Position numbers and translations under genes: made by a program
The notes under the pieces: model-generated
Database searches by the model: none
Seen by the model: the letters and a program-made list of their open reading frames with translations, nothing else
Told to the model about the DNA's origin: nothing
NCBI GenBank assembly: GCA_964583615.1
Contig: CAZOWM010000008.1
Span: forward strand, 27,439-91,438
Length of the DNA: 64,000 bases
From: CAZOWM01 sp964583615
GTDB taxonomy: Bacteria > Spirochaetota > B62-G9 > DRHN01
Direction of reading: 5' to 3'
Shown here: positions 17,614-24,992 of the stretch, one piece after another
Numbering within the stretch: position 1 is the first letter of the stretch
Layout: each line of letters starts with the position of its first letter

Positions 17614-18918
17614 ATGTTTCGTGCGGAGAGAGGAGAAGGCGTGGAAAGGCTGCAATTCTACGAGCGGTCGAGAAGCAGATCCTTCAAAAGCTTTGACGCC
17701 CCTGATGCCTGGAACAGAACACTCGAAAAGGTTTGCACGCGCTGCAGCGGTACTGTTATACGGGATGGGGCGCAATCCGTGCTCATGGTCGAACGCACGA
17801 TGCCTGCGCACGCGGTTTTTGGCTCCGATGAAAAAGGCACACGGCTGATCGATGAGAAGGCGCTTCACACATTCGCGCAACTCGCGGGCGCAGGATCAGG
17901 CAGGCGAGTGCGGGCGGAGGACCTGGTGTTTTTCGATATAGAAACAACGGGGCTTTCCGGGGGTGCGGGAACGACAATTTTCCTTGCGGGGTTCGGCTCC
18001 CTCAGTGAAGGGCGGGCCCGGACCGTCCAGTACTTTCTCAACGGCCTGTCGTCAGAGAGGCTATTTCTCAGGCTCATTTCAGATCATCTTGTATCCGGCA
18101 TGGTCCTCGTTTCCTATAACGGGAAAAGTTTCGACTACAACATCATCAGAAACAGGTTCATTCTCAACAGGATTTCCGATGCAGGCCTCGATCATATTCA
18201 CTTCGACCTGCTTCACTCGTCGAGGAGGCTGTGGAGGGGGATGTTTCCCGACTTTTCGCTCGGAACTGTTGAGAGAATGGCGCTCGGCGTGCTGCGGAAA
18301 GATGATATTCCCGGGTTTTTGATACCGGACGTGTATTTTGATTACCTCAAAGGCGTGAACGTGACAGAAAGGCTGGAAAAAGTGTTTTCCCACAACAGGC
18401 TCGATGTCCTGTCTCTGTTCGCTCTTTTCGCAAAACAGCTCGAAATTATCACATCGGGACTGGATGCAGAAACACACTCTCCAGACCGGGAACCGAGCCG
18501 CTGCAACCTCGTGTCGCTCGCGGAATATCTTATGCAAAAGGGGTATTTGCGACAGGCAAAACACATACTGTTACCGCATACCGGGGACCCGGCAGCCCTC
18601 AAGCGGCTTGCCCTTCTGTGCAAACGGCAGAAACAGAGCGAAGAGGCCCTCCGTTACTTCACGCTTCTCACGCAGAGAGCACGGGTGCCCACAGATTACA
18701 TTTTCGCCTGTACGGAAGCGGCAAAGCTCCACGAGCACGTGTTCAAAGACTTTCGGAAAGCAATTGTGTACGCAGAAAAGGCCAAGCTCTGGCTTTCACG
18801 GAGCGGGTATCTTCATCCAGAGCTCGCCGCAGGCTACGAAAGCGCGCGGTTTCTCGTCGAAAAGCGACTGGTCCGGCTGCAGCGAAAACTCGGGGAAAGG
18901 AATACCGGAAAGGCATAG
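17614..18918 (+). CDS. mrfB: DEDDh-type exonuclease with C-terminal helical repeats (MrfB/YprB-like)
   Basis: RNase H-fold metal-dependent exonuclease of 434 residues. Exo I is FFDIETTGLSGG (D and E near 108-110), Exo II is VSYNGKSFDYN, and Exo III is HNRLDVLSL (His and Asp), giving a DEDDh set. Residues from about 305 to 420 are helix-rich and TPR-like (EEALRYFTLLTQRA), as in MrfB. It follows mrfA by 6 bases. In Bacillus, MrfA and MrfB form a UvrA-independent repair pathway for mitomycin-type damage. ATG 17614 has only a distant GAAGGA, so a downstream start is possible. Confidence 0.88.
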   Translation: MFRAERGEGVERLQFYERSRSRSFKSFDAPDAWNRTLEKVCTRCSGTVIRDGAQSVLMVERTMPAHAVFGSDEKGTRLIDEKALHTFAQLAGAGSGRRVRAEDLVFFDIETTGLSGGAGTTIFLAGFGSLSEGRARTVQYFLNGLSSERLFLRLISDHLVSGMVLVSYNGKSFDYNIIRNRFILNRISDAGLDHIHFDLLHSSRRLWRGMFPDFSLGTVERMALGVLRKDDIPGFLIPDVYFDYLKGVNVTERLEKVFSHNRLDVLSLFALFAKQLEIITSGLDAETHSPDREPSRCNLVSLAEYLMQKGYLRQAKHILLPHTGDPAALKRLALLCKRQKQSEEALRYFTLLTQRARVPTDYIFACTEAAKLHEHVFKDFRKAIVYAEKAKLWLSRSGYLHPELAAGYESARFLVEKRLVRLQRKLGERNTGKA

Positions 18919-18945
18919 CACCCAGCACATTGACGGGGAGGCAGA

Positions 18946-19527
18946 ATGGAATACAGCGCGAGAAGCGTTGAGATCATCTTCAATGAATTTTTTCGAGTAG
19001 AGCGGGCACGGGTTCGCTGGGAACAGTTCGAAGGCAGGATGGGGCAAGAGCACACGAGGTACGTGATCCGGAGAGGGGAGTCGGCCGGAGTGGTGCCAGT
19101 GTGTGAGAAAACCGAGAGGATCGTGCTCGTGAATCAGTTTAGGTACCCGGCAGCCGGTAAAGCATTCGACGGTTACCTCTGGGAGATTCCTGCGGGTATG
19201 GTGGACAAGGGGGAGAGCCCGGAAAAAACCGCCAAAAGGGAGCTTCTGGAGGAAATCGGAGCATGCGGGAACGCGCTCACTCCGCTCATCTCATTTTTTC
19301 TCTCACCGGGCGCCCTTGACGAAAAATTTCATCTTTTCTGGACGAAAGTGCCTGACTGCCTGCTCCTCTCCCCCATTGGGGGAAACAGAAGGGAGAGTGA
19401 AAACTTGCAGGTGAAGCTCTTTGAAAAGGAAACGCTTTTCAGGATGATCAAACAAAATCTGATTCAGGACGCAAAGACGATCGCCTCGCTTCTTTTTTAC
19501 TTCTCGTTTATTTCCGACACCGCATGA
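18946..19527 (+). CDS. Nudix hydrolase, ADP-ribose pyrophosphatase type
   Basis: 193 residues. The Nudix box runs from GMVDKGESPEK to RELLEEIG and fits GX5EX7REUXEEXGU exactly. WEIPAGMV and the 15-17 residue downstream Pro (LSPG) resemble ADP-ribose pyrophosphatases of the NudF type. Likely role: hydrolysis of ADP-ribose or related nucleoside diphosphates to AMP and sugar phosphate in the cytoplasm. GGGGAGG lies 6 bases before the ATG. It sits 27 bases after mrfB and may be co-transcribed. The 3' flank holds a large nested inverted repeat that probably ends this transcript. Confidence 0.9.
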   Translation: MEYSARSVEIIFNEFFRVERARVRWEQFEGRMGQEHTRYVIRRGESAGVVPVCEKTERIVLVNQFRYPAAGKAFDGYLWEIPAGMVDKGESPEKTAKRELLEEIGACGNALTPLISFFLSPGALDEKFHLFWTKVPDCLLLSPIGGNRRESENLQVKLFEKETLFRMIKQNLIQDAKTIASLLFYFSFISDTA

Positions 19528-19528
19528 G

Positions 19529-19611
19529 AATGCCAAGGGTAAAGGCCCCCAGGCCCGCCGGTCGACGATCGGGTGGACACACGGCGGAATTTGTTATCTT
19601 GGCATTTTTCC
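19529..19611 (+). terminator. Large nested hairpin with T-run after the Nudix gene
   Basis: A 9-base perfect inverted repeat, AATGCCAAG (19529-19537) and CTTGGCATT (19598-19606), encloses a second perfect stem, CCGCCG (19555-19560) and CGGCGG (19582-19587). The outer right arm runs straight into a T-run. It begins 2 bases after the Nudix stop codon, and the fprA promoter boxes start at 19613. It fits an oversized intrinsic terminator or a structured 3' RNA; the size is unusual for a simple terminator. Confidence 0.55.
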
Positions 19612-19612
19612 A

Positions 19613-19640
19613 TTGCATTTTTTACCGTCGCATTTATATT
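19613..19640 (+). promoter_or_regulatory. Promoter for the flavodiiron protein gene
   Basis: TTGCAT (19613-19618) and TATATT (19635-19640), 16 bases apart, in an AT-rich tract. The expected start near 19647 gives a leader of about 34 bases before ATG 19681. No redox-regulator operator was recognised. Confidence 0.45.
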
Positions 19641-19680
19641 AACCCTTAAGTGTGACTCAGGAAAAAGGTCAAGGAGCCTT

Positions 19681-20874
19681 ATGATGGACAGCCCAATTGC
19701 AATTTCGGAGGATATATTCTGGATCGGTGTGAATGATCTTGAAACCGAACTGTTCGAAGCTCTATGGCCTCTTCCCCAGGGAATCTCATACAACTCCTAT
19801 ATCATAAACGATGAAAAGGTCGTGCTCATCGATACATTGAAAAAAACCTATCTCTCGCAGTTTATCGACAAGATCAAGGCAATCCTGAAAGACGGGAAGA
19901 CCGTCGATTACCTCGTCGTGAACCACATGGAGCCCGACCACTCGGGCGCAATGAAAGTGCTGCACGAGATATTCCCCGACATGCAGATTATCGGAAACAG
20001 AAAGACGGTCGATTTCATCAAGGGGTTCTATGACATCGATGAAACACACATAAAGGTCGTGGATGACGGCGACACACTGGAGCTCGGGAAACACACGCTA
20101 CAGTTTTTCCTGACGCCAATGGTCCACTGGCCTGAGACGATGATGACCTACGAGAAGCACAACAAGGTGCTCTTCTCGGGTGATGCGTTCGGCGGGTTCG
20201 GAACGCTCAACGGAGGGATATTTGATGACGAGGTGGACCTGAATTACTTTGAAAACGAAATCCTCAGATACTTCTCAAATATTGTGGGCAAGTACAGTGC
20301 AATGGTTCAGAAGGCCCTGGGCAGGCTGAAGGACCTCGATGTTCGGACCATTGCCTCAACCCACGGCCCCATATTCCGAAAAGATTTTTCCTACATCGTA
20401 AACCTGTACGACCGGTGGAGCAGGCAGGAGTCGGAGAGGGGAGTCGTCATCGTATATGCTTCGATGTACGGGAATACGCAGGTCATGGCGGAGTCGATCG
20501 CCCGCGCGCTTGCGATGGAGGGAGTTGACCGTATCAGGCTTCACAATATCTCGCATTCTCATATGTCCTATGTGATCACCGATGTGTGGCGGTTCAAGGG
20601 CCTCGTCCTCGGAAGCTGCACCTACAACACGAAGCTCTTTCCACCCATGGAGATGCTCGTAAGGACCCTCGAAAACGACAAGCTGAAGGACAGAGTCGTG
20701 GGAATATTCGGCTCATACAGCTGGAGCGGGGGGGCGGTAAAAGAGCTGAAAGCCTTTGCAGAGCAAAAGGATTTCAACTTCGTCCAACCAGTGGTAGAGT
20801 CGAAGTTCGCGCCCCGAAAAGAAGACATTTCACAGCTGAGAATCCTGGGGAAAAATGTCGCCGCAGCACTCTGA
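19681..20874 (+). CDS. fprA: Flavodiiron protein (oxygen/NO reductase, FprA type)
   Basis: 397-residue two-domain enzyme that reduces O2 to water or NO to N2O, protecting anaerobes. The N-terminal metallo-beta-lactamase-fold domain has the diiron ligands in NHMEPDHSGA (H-x-E-x-D-H), further ligands in MVHWPETM and SGDAFGGFG, and a late His in ASTHGPIF. The C-terminal flavodoxin domain starts at VVIVYASMYGNTQVMAE (FMN phosphate loop). ATG 19681 follows AAGGAG by 4 bases; the adjacent ATG 19684 gives better spacing. No rubredoxin domain is fused. It suits an anaerobic or microaerophilic lifestyle. Confidence 0.95.
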   Translation: MMDSPIAISEDIFWIGVNDLETELFEALWPLPQGISYNSYIINDEKVVLIDTLKKTYLSQFIDKIKAILKDGKTVDYLVVNHMEPDHSGAMKVLHEIFPDMQIIGNRKTVDFIKGFYDIDETHIKVVDDGDTLELGKHTLQFFLTPMVHWPETMMTYEKHNKVLFSGDAFGGFGTLNGGIFDDEVDLNYFENEILRYFSNIVGKYSAMVQKALGRLKDLDVRTIASTHGPIFRKDFSYIVNLYDRWSRQESERGVVIVYASMYGNTQVMAESIARALAMEGVDRIRLHNISHSHMSYVITDVWRFKGLVLGSCTYNTKLFPPMEMLVRTLENDKLKDRVVGIFGSYSWSGGAVKELKAFAEQKDFNFVQPVVESKFAPRKEDISQLRILGKNVAAAL

Positions 20875-20878
20875 AAAG

Positions 20879-20919
20879 GGGACCCTTTGCGTTCGGTCCC
20901 TCAGAGGTTCTGGTTTTTT
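20879..20919 (+). terminator. Hairpin and T-run after fprA
   Basis: GGGACC (20879-20884) pairs with GGTCCC (20895-20900), 4 bases after the fprA stop. A small CAGA/TCTG hairpin follows, leading into six T at 20914-20919. It overlaps the 3' end of the convergent membrane-protein gene. Confidence 0.4.
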
Positions 20920-21962
20920 ATCTCCAGGATCTTTCTCTTCACTGGAAGCCACTTCCTGTTGTACTGTTCGGCAAGCTGATAGGTCTCGAACTCCATCTTT
21001 TTTCGAGCAATCCTCACAGGAGTGGAATACTCTGCAGATCTGAACCCTCTGAGCATCACCATGACGATCCCTGAAATGTGCCTGTTGAAGTAAAGGCGGT
21101 AGAGGGTTGACGCGACGATGATAATTCCGATGATCATGGAAAATGCGAGAAGATTTATGAATGACCTGGTTTTTTGGAGGTCCTTTCTGCTGAAATAGAC
21201 CGAGTAACCTGAGATCCGTGAAACCGTGTAGTCGTCGGTCAGATAGTATTTCTTAAAATCTCTCTCAGAGACCCGACTGTAGACAGGCGTAGTCTCCTGC
21301 TCTATAAAGAGCACGGTTTCGGAGCCGTGGAGAAGGGCTTCGAAATCGGGTTCGGGGTTTTCTTCGAGGTAATTGGTAAGGAGCTTTTCTGTTTCCTCGG
21401 ATCCCGATTGAAGTACCTCGCCCCTTTCGACGAACGCAAACCCGATGAGCGCGAGCACGATGATCAGAACAGCGAGGCTCACCATACGCGCGACGTATTT
21501 TGACGTAAGAATGTGCTTTTGCCTGAGCTTTCCAAAGATTTTCAGTGCCCTGACAAAGCGCAGAGTCCTGGTCACACGTATTACCTTGACGATTTTCAGA
21601 AAGCTCAGAGAGCCGAGCACAGTGATGAATCCGGCCTCTCCGGAAAAAAAGGTCATCCACATGAGAGGCCCGGAGTGGAATACGAGAAGCGGAAGAGAGG
21701 CGACAAAGTCGATGAACCCCCCTTCCCGCAGAATATATCCTGTAGCCCCTCCTCTTCGCGCCGCGAAAAAGAGGCGCACGAAGAACTCGATACTGAAGAG
21801 CAGATCGAAACCGAAACCCGCGATGAGGAGATAGGTTCGAATCTGCGCGCTGTAATCCATGAACAGCGCGTACTCCTCAAAGAGTGTTTCGAGGATTACG
21901 AGAAGAATAAAGAATACGATAAAACTCTCAAAGACATTGCCCAGATAACTTTTTTCTTTCAT
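20901..21962 (-). CDS. Membrane protein with a canonical voltage-sensor domain but no recognisable pore
   Basis: 353 residues of the ion-transporter (voltage-gated channel) fold. S1 is about 10-32. S2 (41-68) has D53, F56, E59 and R63 in FDLLFSIEFFVRLF. S3 holds D85 in GGFIDFVASLP. S4 carries seven basic residues at every third position: K123, K126, R129, R132, R135, R138, K141. S5 (157-178) and S6 (269-292) flank a 90-residue, acidic, probably periplasmic segment instead of a short pore loop. No TVGYG-like filter or Na/Ca filter is seen. A basic 60-residue cytoplasmic tail ends the protein. It starts 15 bases after the caspase-like lipoprotein gene and has an AGAGGTGA ribosome site. A voltage-sensing regulator or an atypical channel are both possible. 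Confidence 0.78.
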   Translation of the reverse strand: MKEKSYLGNVFESFIVFFILLVILETLFEEYALFMDYSAQIRTYLLIAGFGFDLLFSIEFFVRLFFAARRGGATGYILREGGFIDFVASLPLLVFHSGPLMWMTFFSGEAGFITVLGSLSFLKIVKVIRVTRTLRFVRALKIFGKLRQKHILTSKYVARMVSLAVLIIVLALIGFAFVERGEVLQSGSEETEKLLTNYLEENPEPDFEALLHGSETVLFIEQETTPVYSRVSERDFKKYYLTDDYTVSRISGYSVYFSRKDLQKTRSFINLLAFSMIIGIIIVASTLYRLYFNRHISGIVMVMLRGFRSAEYSTPVRIARKKMEFETYQLAEQYNRKWLPVKRKILEIKNQNL

Positions 21963-21977
21963 AAAATCACCTCTTCC

Positions 21978-22838
21978 CTAACGGGTGATAAGAATATCGA
22001 TAAAATCCAGCGGACACCTCAGCACCGGGTGCTGGGGATATGGATAGTACTCTGTATGAATTTCGGCATATTCGAACAATTCTCTTACCGTAATGAACTT
22101 GTCGTTGTTTTTGTCTGCCATGAATGTATCCAGCCCCTGAATGAGGTAGTAGGTAAAAAGGCCGTGCCCCAGTGAATCGAGCTCCACAGATTCCTCGTTC
22201 TGTGCGGACGCGGTCATGACAGGCAGGCTCGTTATGGTGAGGTCGCTTCCCCCTCCCGAGCCTTTGGAGCGGGCCCCTTCTATGTACTTGACCCTGACAC
22301 CTGTCGAAGACAGAGACCTGTTCACGAGCCCCCCGCTGTAGCAGGAGTCAACGATAAAGGCCCCCTTTGCCGTTTTGCAGGAGGAAAATACCGAACCGAG
22401 CTCGTCGTCGGTTATGAGTGTCGAGTCGTCAATGGGCGCGTAATCCACTGGAACGAGCGCCTCGTCCGTCCCGTCGGACTCGTCACCGTTCGTGTCAGCC
22501 ACGGTTGTCCCGTGACCTGAGAAGTATACGAGGATGTAGTCTTTTTGCTCGGCCTGTGTGACCATGTTCGTGAGCTCATTCATAATCGCGGATTTTGTCG
22601 CAGCGGGTCCGTAGAGAGTGGTGAGATCAGCTGCGTTCCAGCCTCTTTGCACGAGAGAATCGTGCATGGACGCTGCGTCTGCCTCACAGTAGTCGAGGTT
22701 ATTAACTGCAGGATTTGTGTCGTAGTTTATTCCGATGAGAAGACCGTAAAACCCGGTGTCGTGAAGAATCGGGAGGATGGAGCACCCCGCTGAGAGAAAA
22801 ATCGCACCAATACACAGCGAGAGGAGCACATTTCTCAT
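21978..22838 (-). CDS. Caspase-fold (peptidase C14/metacaspase-like) lipoprotein with EF-hand-like loop
   Basis: 286 residues. The N-terminal signal ends in LSAGC (C19), a loose lipobox, so the protein is probably lipid-anchored. The caspase-like domain has GLLIGINYD at its first strand, the catalytic His in YFSGHG (H109) and Cys in FIVDSCYSGG (C166). The acidic loop DTNGDESDGTDEAL between them resembles metacaspase calcium/substrate loops. Near the C-terminus DKNNDKFITVRE (242-253) has acidic or oxygen side chains at EF-hand positions 1, 3, 5, 9 and 12. Predicted Cys protease, cleaving after Arg/Lys or Asp. Start ATG overlaps the stop of the upstream beta-barrel-like gene by 4 bases. Confidence 0.87.
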   Translation of the reverse strand: MRNVLLSLCIGAIFLSAGCSILPILHDTGFYGLLIGINYDTNPAVNNLDYCEADAASMHDSLVQRGWNAADLTTLYGPAATKSAIMNELTNMVTQAEQKDYILVYFSGHGTTVADTNGDESDGTDEALVPVDYAPIDDSTLITDDELGSVFSSCKTAKGAFIVDSCYSGGLVNRSLSSTGVRVKYIEGARSKGSGGGSDLTITSLPVMTASAQNEESVELDSLGHGLFTYYLIQGLDTFMADKNNDKFITVRELFEYAEIHTEYYPYPQHPVLRCPLDFIDILITR

Positions 22839-23434
22839 TTGGATTTTTTCTCCTCCTGTCCCCGCTGTATTTCCCTTTCCCAGAGGGTGAAAATAGCTTC
22901 GAGCCGGACCGTTTCGTATGCCCGATAAGAGCTCAAAAAGTTATGGGTGTAACCAAGCAGAATCGCGTCAACGATAAATTTATTGAAAACCAGCCCCCCG
23001 CTGAGAGAGGACAAAAAAAAGTTTTTATCGGTGAAGCTTGAAAACGAGTGTGTGAACCCCAGACCGGCGCACAGAAGATACGACACATTCCTCGTCTCGC
23101 GTCTTCCAATATGAACCCTGACACCAGGAACGAAGGAAAGGGAGAAAAAAGAATCATAGTAGAAATAGTCGTTGTAGTTGGATTTCATGCTGTACTGAAA
23201 CAAAAGTTCGAAGCCGTAGCTGAGCAGTTTCCCCTTCGAGAAATAGGGCGCAATACCGAGCCCGGCAACGGGCACCATTTTTGCCCCAAAACTTGGATTG
23301 TCGATATTGAGGATGGACGTACCGCCGGACAGGAGAAAGTCGAGGGAAACCTGAGTGCGGTCCTGCGCCGGGACCGCTTCAGCCACCGGGAATAGGACAA
23401 CAATTGTGAGAACCAGAGGCGATAATCGCTTCAT
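22835..23434 (-). CDS. Exported beta-barrel-like protein, function unknown
   Basis: 199 residues. A signal peptide (about 1-23, ending near VPAQ) precedes a segment of alternating hydrophobic/polar, aromatic-rich strands separated by turns (for example YGFELLFQYSMKSNYNDYFY and LLCAGLGFTHSF). This fits a small outer-membrane beta-barrel of 8 strands. The tail after IFTLWEREI is charged and barrel-atypical (QRGQEEKKSK). Translationally coupled (ATGA) to the caspase-like lipoprotein gene, so the two products probably act at the same envelope site. No specific family is recognised. Confidence 0.65.
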   Translation of the reverse strand: MKRLSPLVLTIVVLFPVAEAVPAQDRTQVSLDFLLSGGTSILNIDNPSFGAKMVPVAGLGIAPYFSKGKLLSYGFELLFQYSMKSNYNDYFYYDSFFSLSFVPGVRVHIGRRETRNVSYLLCAGLGFTHSFSSFTDKNFFLSSLSGGLVFNKFIVDAILLGYTHNFLSSYRAYETVRLEAIFTLWEREIQRGQEEKKSK

Positions 23435-23486
23435 CTACTGCCCGGGTTTTGAGGTGTATGCAATAATTTTAGTCCATATTTCGTTA

Positions 23487-24008
23487 TTATCCCAGCATAT
23501 TTTTTATAATGGCAAGCGCCTCGCGTGCATCGGGAGCACCGAGGATTTTTCTTTCGCTAGTGACCGGCCTGTCTGCGTCGAGTGATTTTTTTATCAACTG
23601 CGCCGAAATACCGGGGAGGTTTTCAAGCGCGACGATCGGTTTCTTGAATTGCCAGGCCATAGCGATTTCACTAAGCGTTCCGCTCGCTCCCGAAACGGCA
23701 ACAATGGCGTCCGCACAGCAGGCGATGATGAAATTTCTCGCATACCCGAAACCGGTCGGTATGACGATGTCCACATAGGGGTTTGCGTCTGTTTTTTGTG
23801 CACCTGGCAATATCCCTATGATCCTCCCCGAATGAGGACCTGCTTCATCGAACGCGCCCCTGCATGCGGCTTCCATTACCCCGCCGAGCCCGCCGCAGAC
23901 AAGCGAATATCCTTTGTTCATCACCGCTTTTCCCACTTCATACGCGGCGTTCATCACCGCTTCCGACGCATTTGAAGATCCCACAACCCCGATTAGAGTC
24001 CGCATCAT
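23487..24008 (-). CDS. LOG/SLOG-fold nucleotide-binding protein (TIGR00725-like)
   Basis: 173-residue Rossmann-like protein of the lysine-decarboxylase-like family. Motifs are GVVGSSNASE near 8, SLVCGGLGGVMEAACRGA near 36, PTGFGYARNFIIA near 85 and VSGASGTLSEIAMAW near 104. These correspond to the GGG and PGGxGTxxE-type phosphate-binding loops of LOG proteins. Here PGGxGTxxE reads SGASGTLSE. The larger LOG family includes cytokinin-nucleotide phosphoribohydrolases, and SLOG domains are predicted nucleotide sensors; the role of this subfamily is unknown. GGAGGG lies before two tandem ATGs (24008, 24005). It is 52 bases upstream of the barrel-caspase-voltage-sensor genes on the same strand and could share their transcript. 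Confidence 0.82.
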   Translation of the reverse strand: MMRTLIGVVGSSNASEAVMNAAYEVGKAVMNKGYSLVCGGLGGVMEAACRGAFDEAGPHSGRIIGILPGAQKTDANPYVDIVIPTGFGYARNFIIACCADAIVAVSGASGTLSEIAMAWQFKKPIVALENLPGISAQLIKKSLDADRPVTSERKILGAPDAREALAIIKNMLG

Positions 24009-24104
24009 TCATCCCTCCGGGTATCACTTTGAAAATATGATTTTTACAGAATTCGCAGGAAATAATATAATCAAAAAGTTGACACCCCTGTAGAAATAAC
24101 GGCA

Positions 24105-24133
24105 TTGACGAAATCCAAAAAAAGTGTTATTAT
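24105..24133 (+). promoter_or_regulatory. Strong promoter upstream of carD
   Basis: TTGACG (24105-24110), a 17-base spacer and TATTAT (24128-24133). A second -35-like TTGACA at 24079-24084 has no matching -10. The leader to the carD start would be about 135 bases. Most of 24009-24275 is AT-rich and non-coding; I see no other structure. Confidence 0.6.
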
Positions 24134-24275
24134 AAAAATACAATTAATTACGATTATTTTTGTATTTGAGTGATCTCTATCTCATTCCTGTAACAACCGT
24201 GAATATATTGATTCCCAATCGAAGAAAAAGAACCGCCGGTCCCAATTATTGTTGAAAGGAGAAGACATATCCGAG

Positions 24276-24761
24276 ATGTACAAAAAGGGAGCAAAGGTAG
24301 TATATCCTCTACACGGTGTGGGTATTATCAACAGCATTGAGGATAAGACTGTTCTCGGGGAAAGAAGGGTCTATTACATCATCAAACTCGCAATCTCAGA
24401 CATGACCGTTATGATTCCCACTGAAAGATCCGAAGAGCTCGGTCTCAGGCTCGTTGTTTCCGACCATGATGTAAGGAAGGCGCTCAAACTCATCAACAGT
24501 GCTTCCACCGAGATGGAAGAGGACTGGAAAACCCGATATCAGCACAATTTCGACAAAATTAAAAGCGGATCTATCTTTGATGTTGCTGAGGTCGTACGTA
24601 ACCTGTTTCATAGAAACAGGGTGAAAGAACTTTCCATCATGGAAAAGAAACTGTACGAAAATGCGTACCGCCTGCTCGTGGATGAAATTTCCTATGTAAA
24701 GGATATGGAAAAGGAAGAAGTCCAGAACATCGTTTCAGAAAGATTAGAAAACAGTGTATAG
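24276..24761 (+). CDS. carD: CarD family transcriptional regulator
   Basis: CarD binds the RNA polymerase beta lobe and stabilises open promoter complexes. The 161-residue protein has the N-terminal RNA-polymerase-interacting Tudor-like domain (VVYPLHGVGIINSIEDK; MTVMIPTERSEELGLR) and a C-terminal helical DNA-binding domain (DWKTRYQHNFDKIKSGSIFD and VVRNLFHRNRVKELSIMEKK), the classical pattern. ATG 24276 gives the typical MYKKGAKVVYP beginning. The best ribosome site, AAAGGAG at 24256, fits TTG 24252/24249 poorly and is 13 bases from the ATG, so the start is somewhat uncertain. CarD next to a PIN-TRAM protein is a common bacterial arrangement. Confidence 0.92.
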   Translation: MYKKGAKVVYPLHGVGIINSIEDKTVLGERRVYYIIKLAISDMTVMIPTERSEELGLRLVVSDHDVRKALKLINSASTEMEEDWKTRYQHNFDKIKSGSIFDVAEVVRNLFHRNRVKELSIMEKKLYENAYRLLVDEISYVKDMEKEEVQNIVSERLENSV

Positions 24762-24992
24762 GCGCAGTTTTACAAAAATCGATCCCTCTCTTGCGGAAGA
24801 ATCGAAAAAGTAATATTCCCTACGGTGGATGCGCGATCCATCATTCTGATTCTTTGTCCACACTCATCTTTCTTTTGAAGGCAGCTGCATCCACGTTGTA
24901 CCGTATCCTCATAGATTTACTGACAATCCGCGATCCGGCATGAGCGATTTTGGAAAATATCCAATATTTTATTTTGATCGGAGGAAAAAAGA

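Noticed and set aside
19600..19618. Possible sigma-54 promoter (TGGCA ... TTGCA) before fprA
   Set aside because: The GG and GC elements are 12 bases apart instead of 10; a sigma-70-like pair with correct spacing lies just downstream.
24762..24992. tRNA or structured RNA in the carD to PIN-TRAM gap
   Set aside because: No cloverleaf, TTC-loop consensus or strong stem was found; only a short TCGAT/ATCGA repeat without a T-run.
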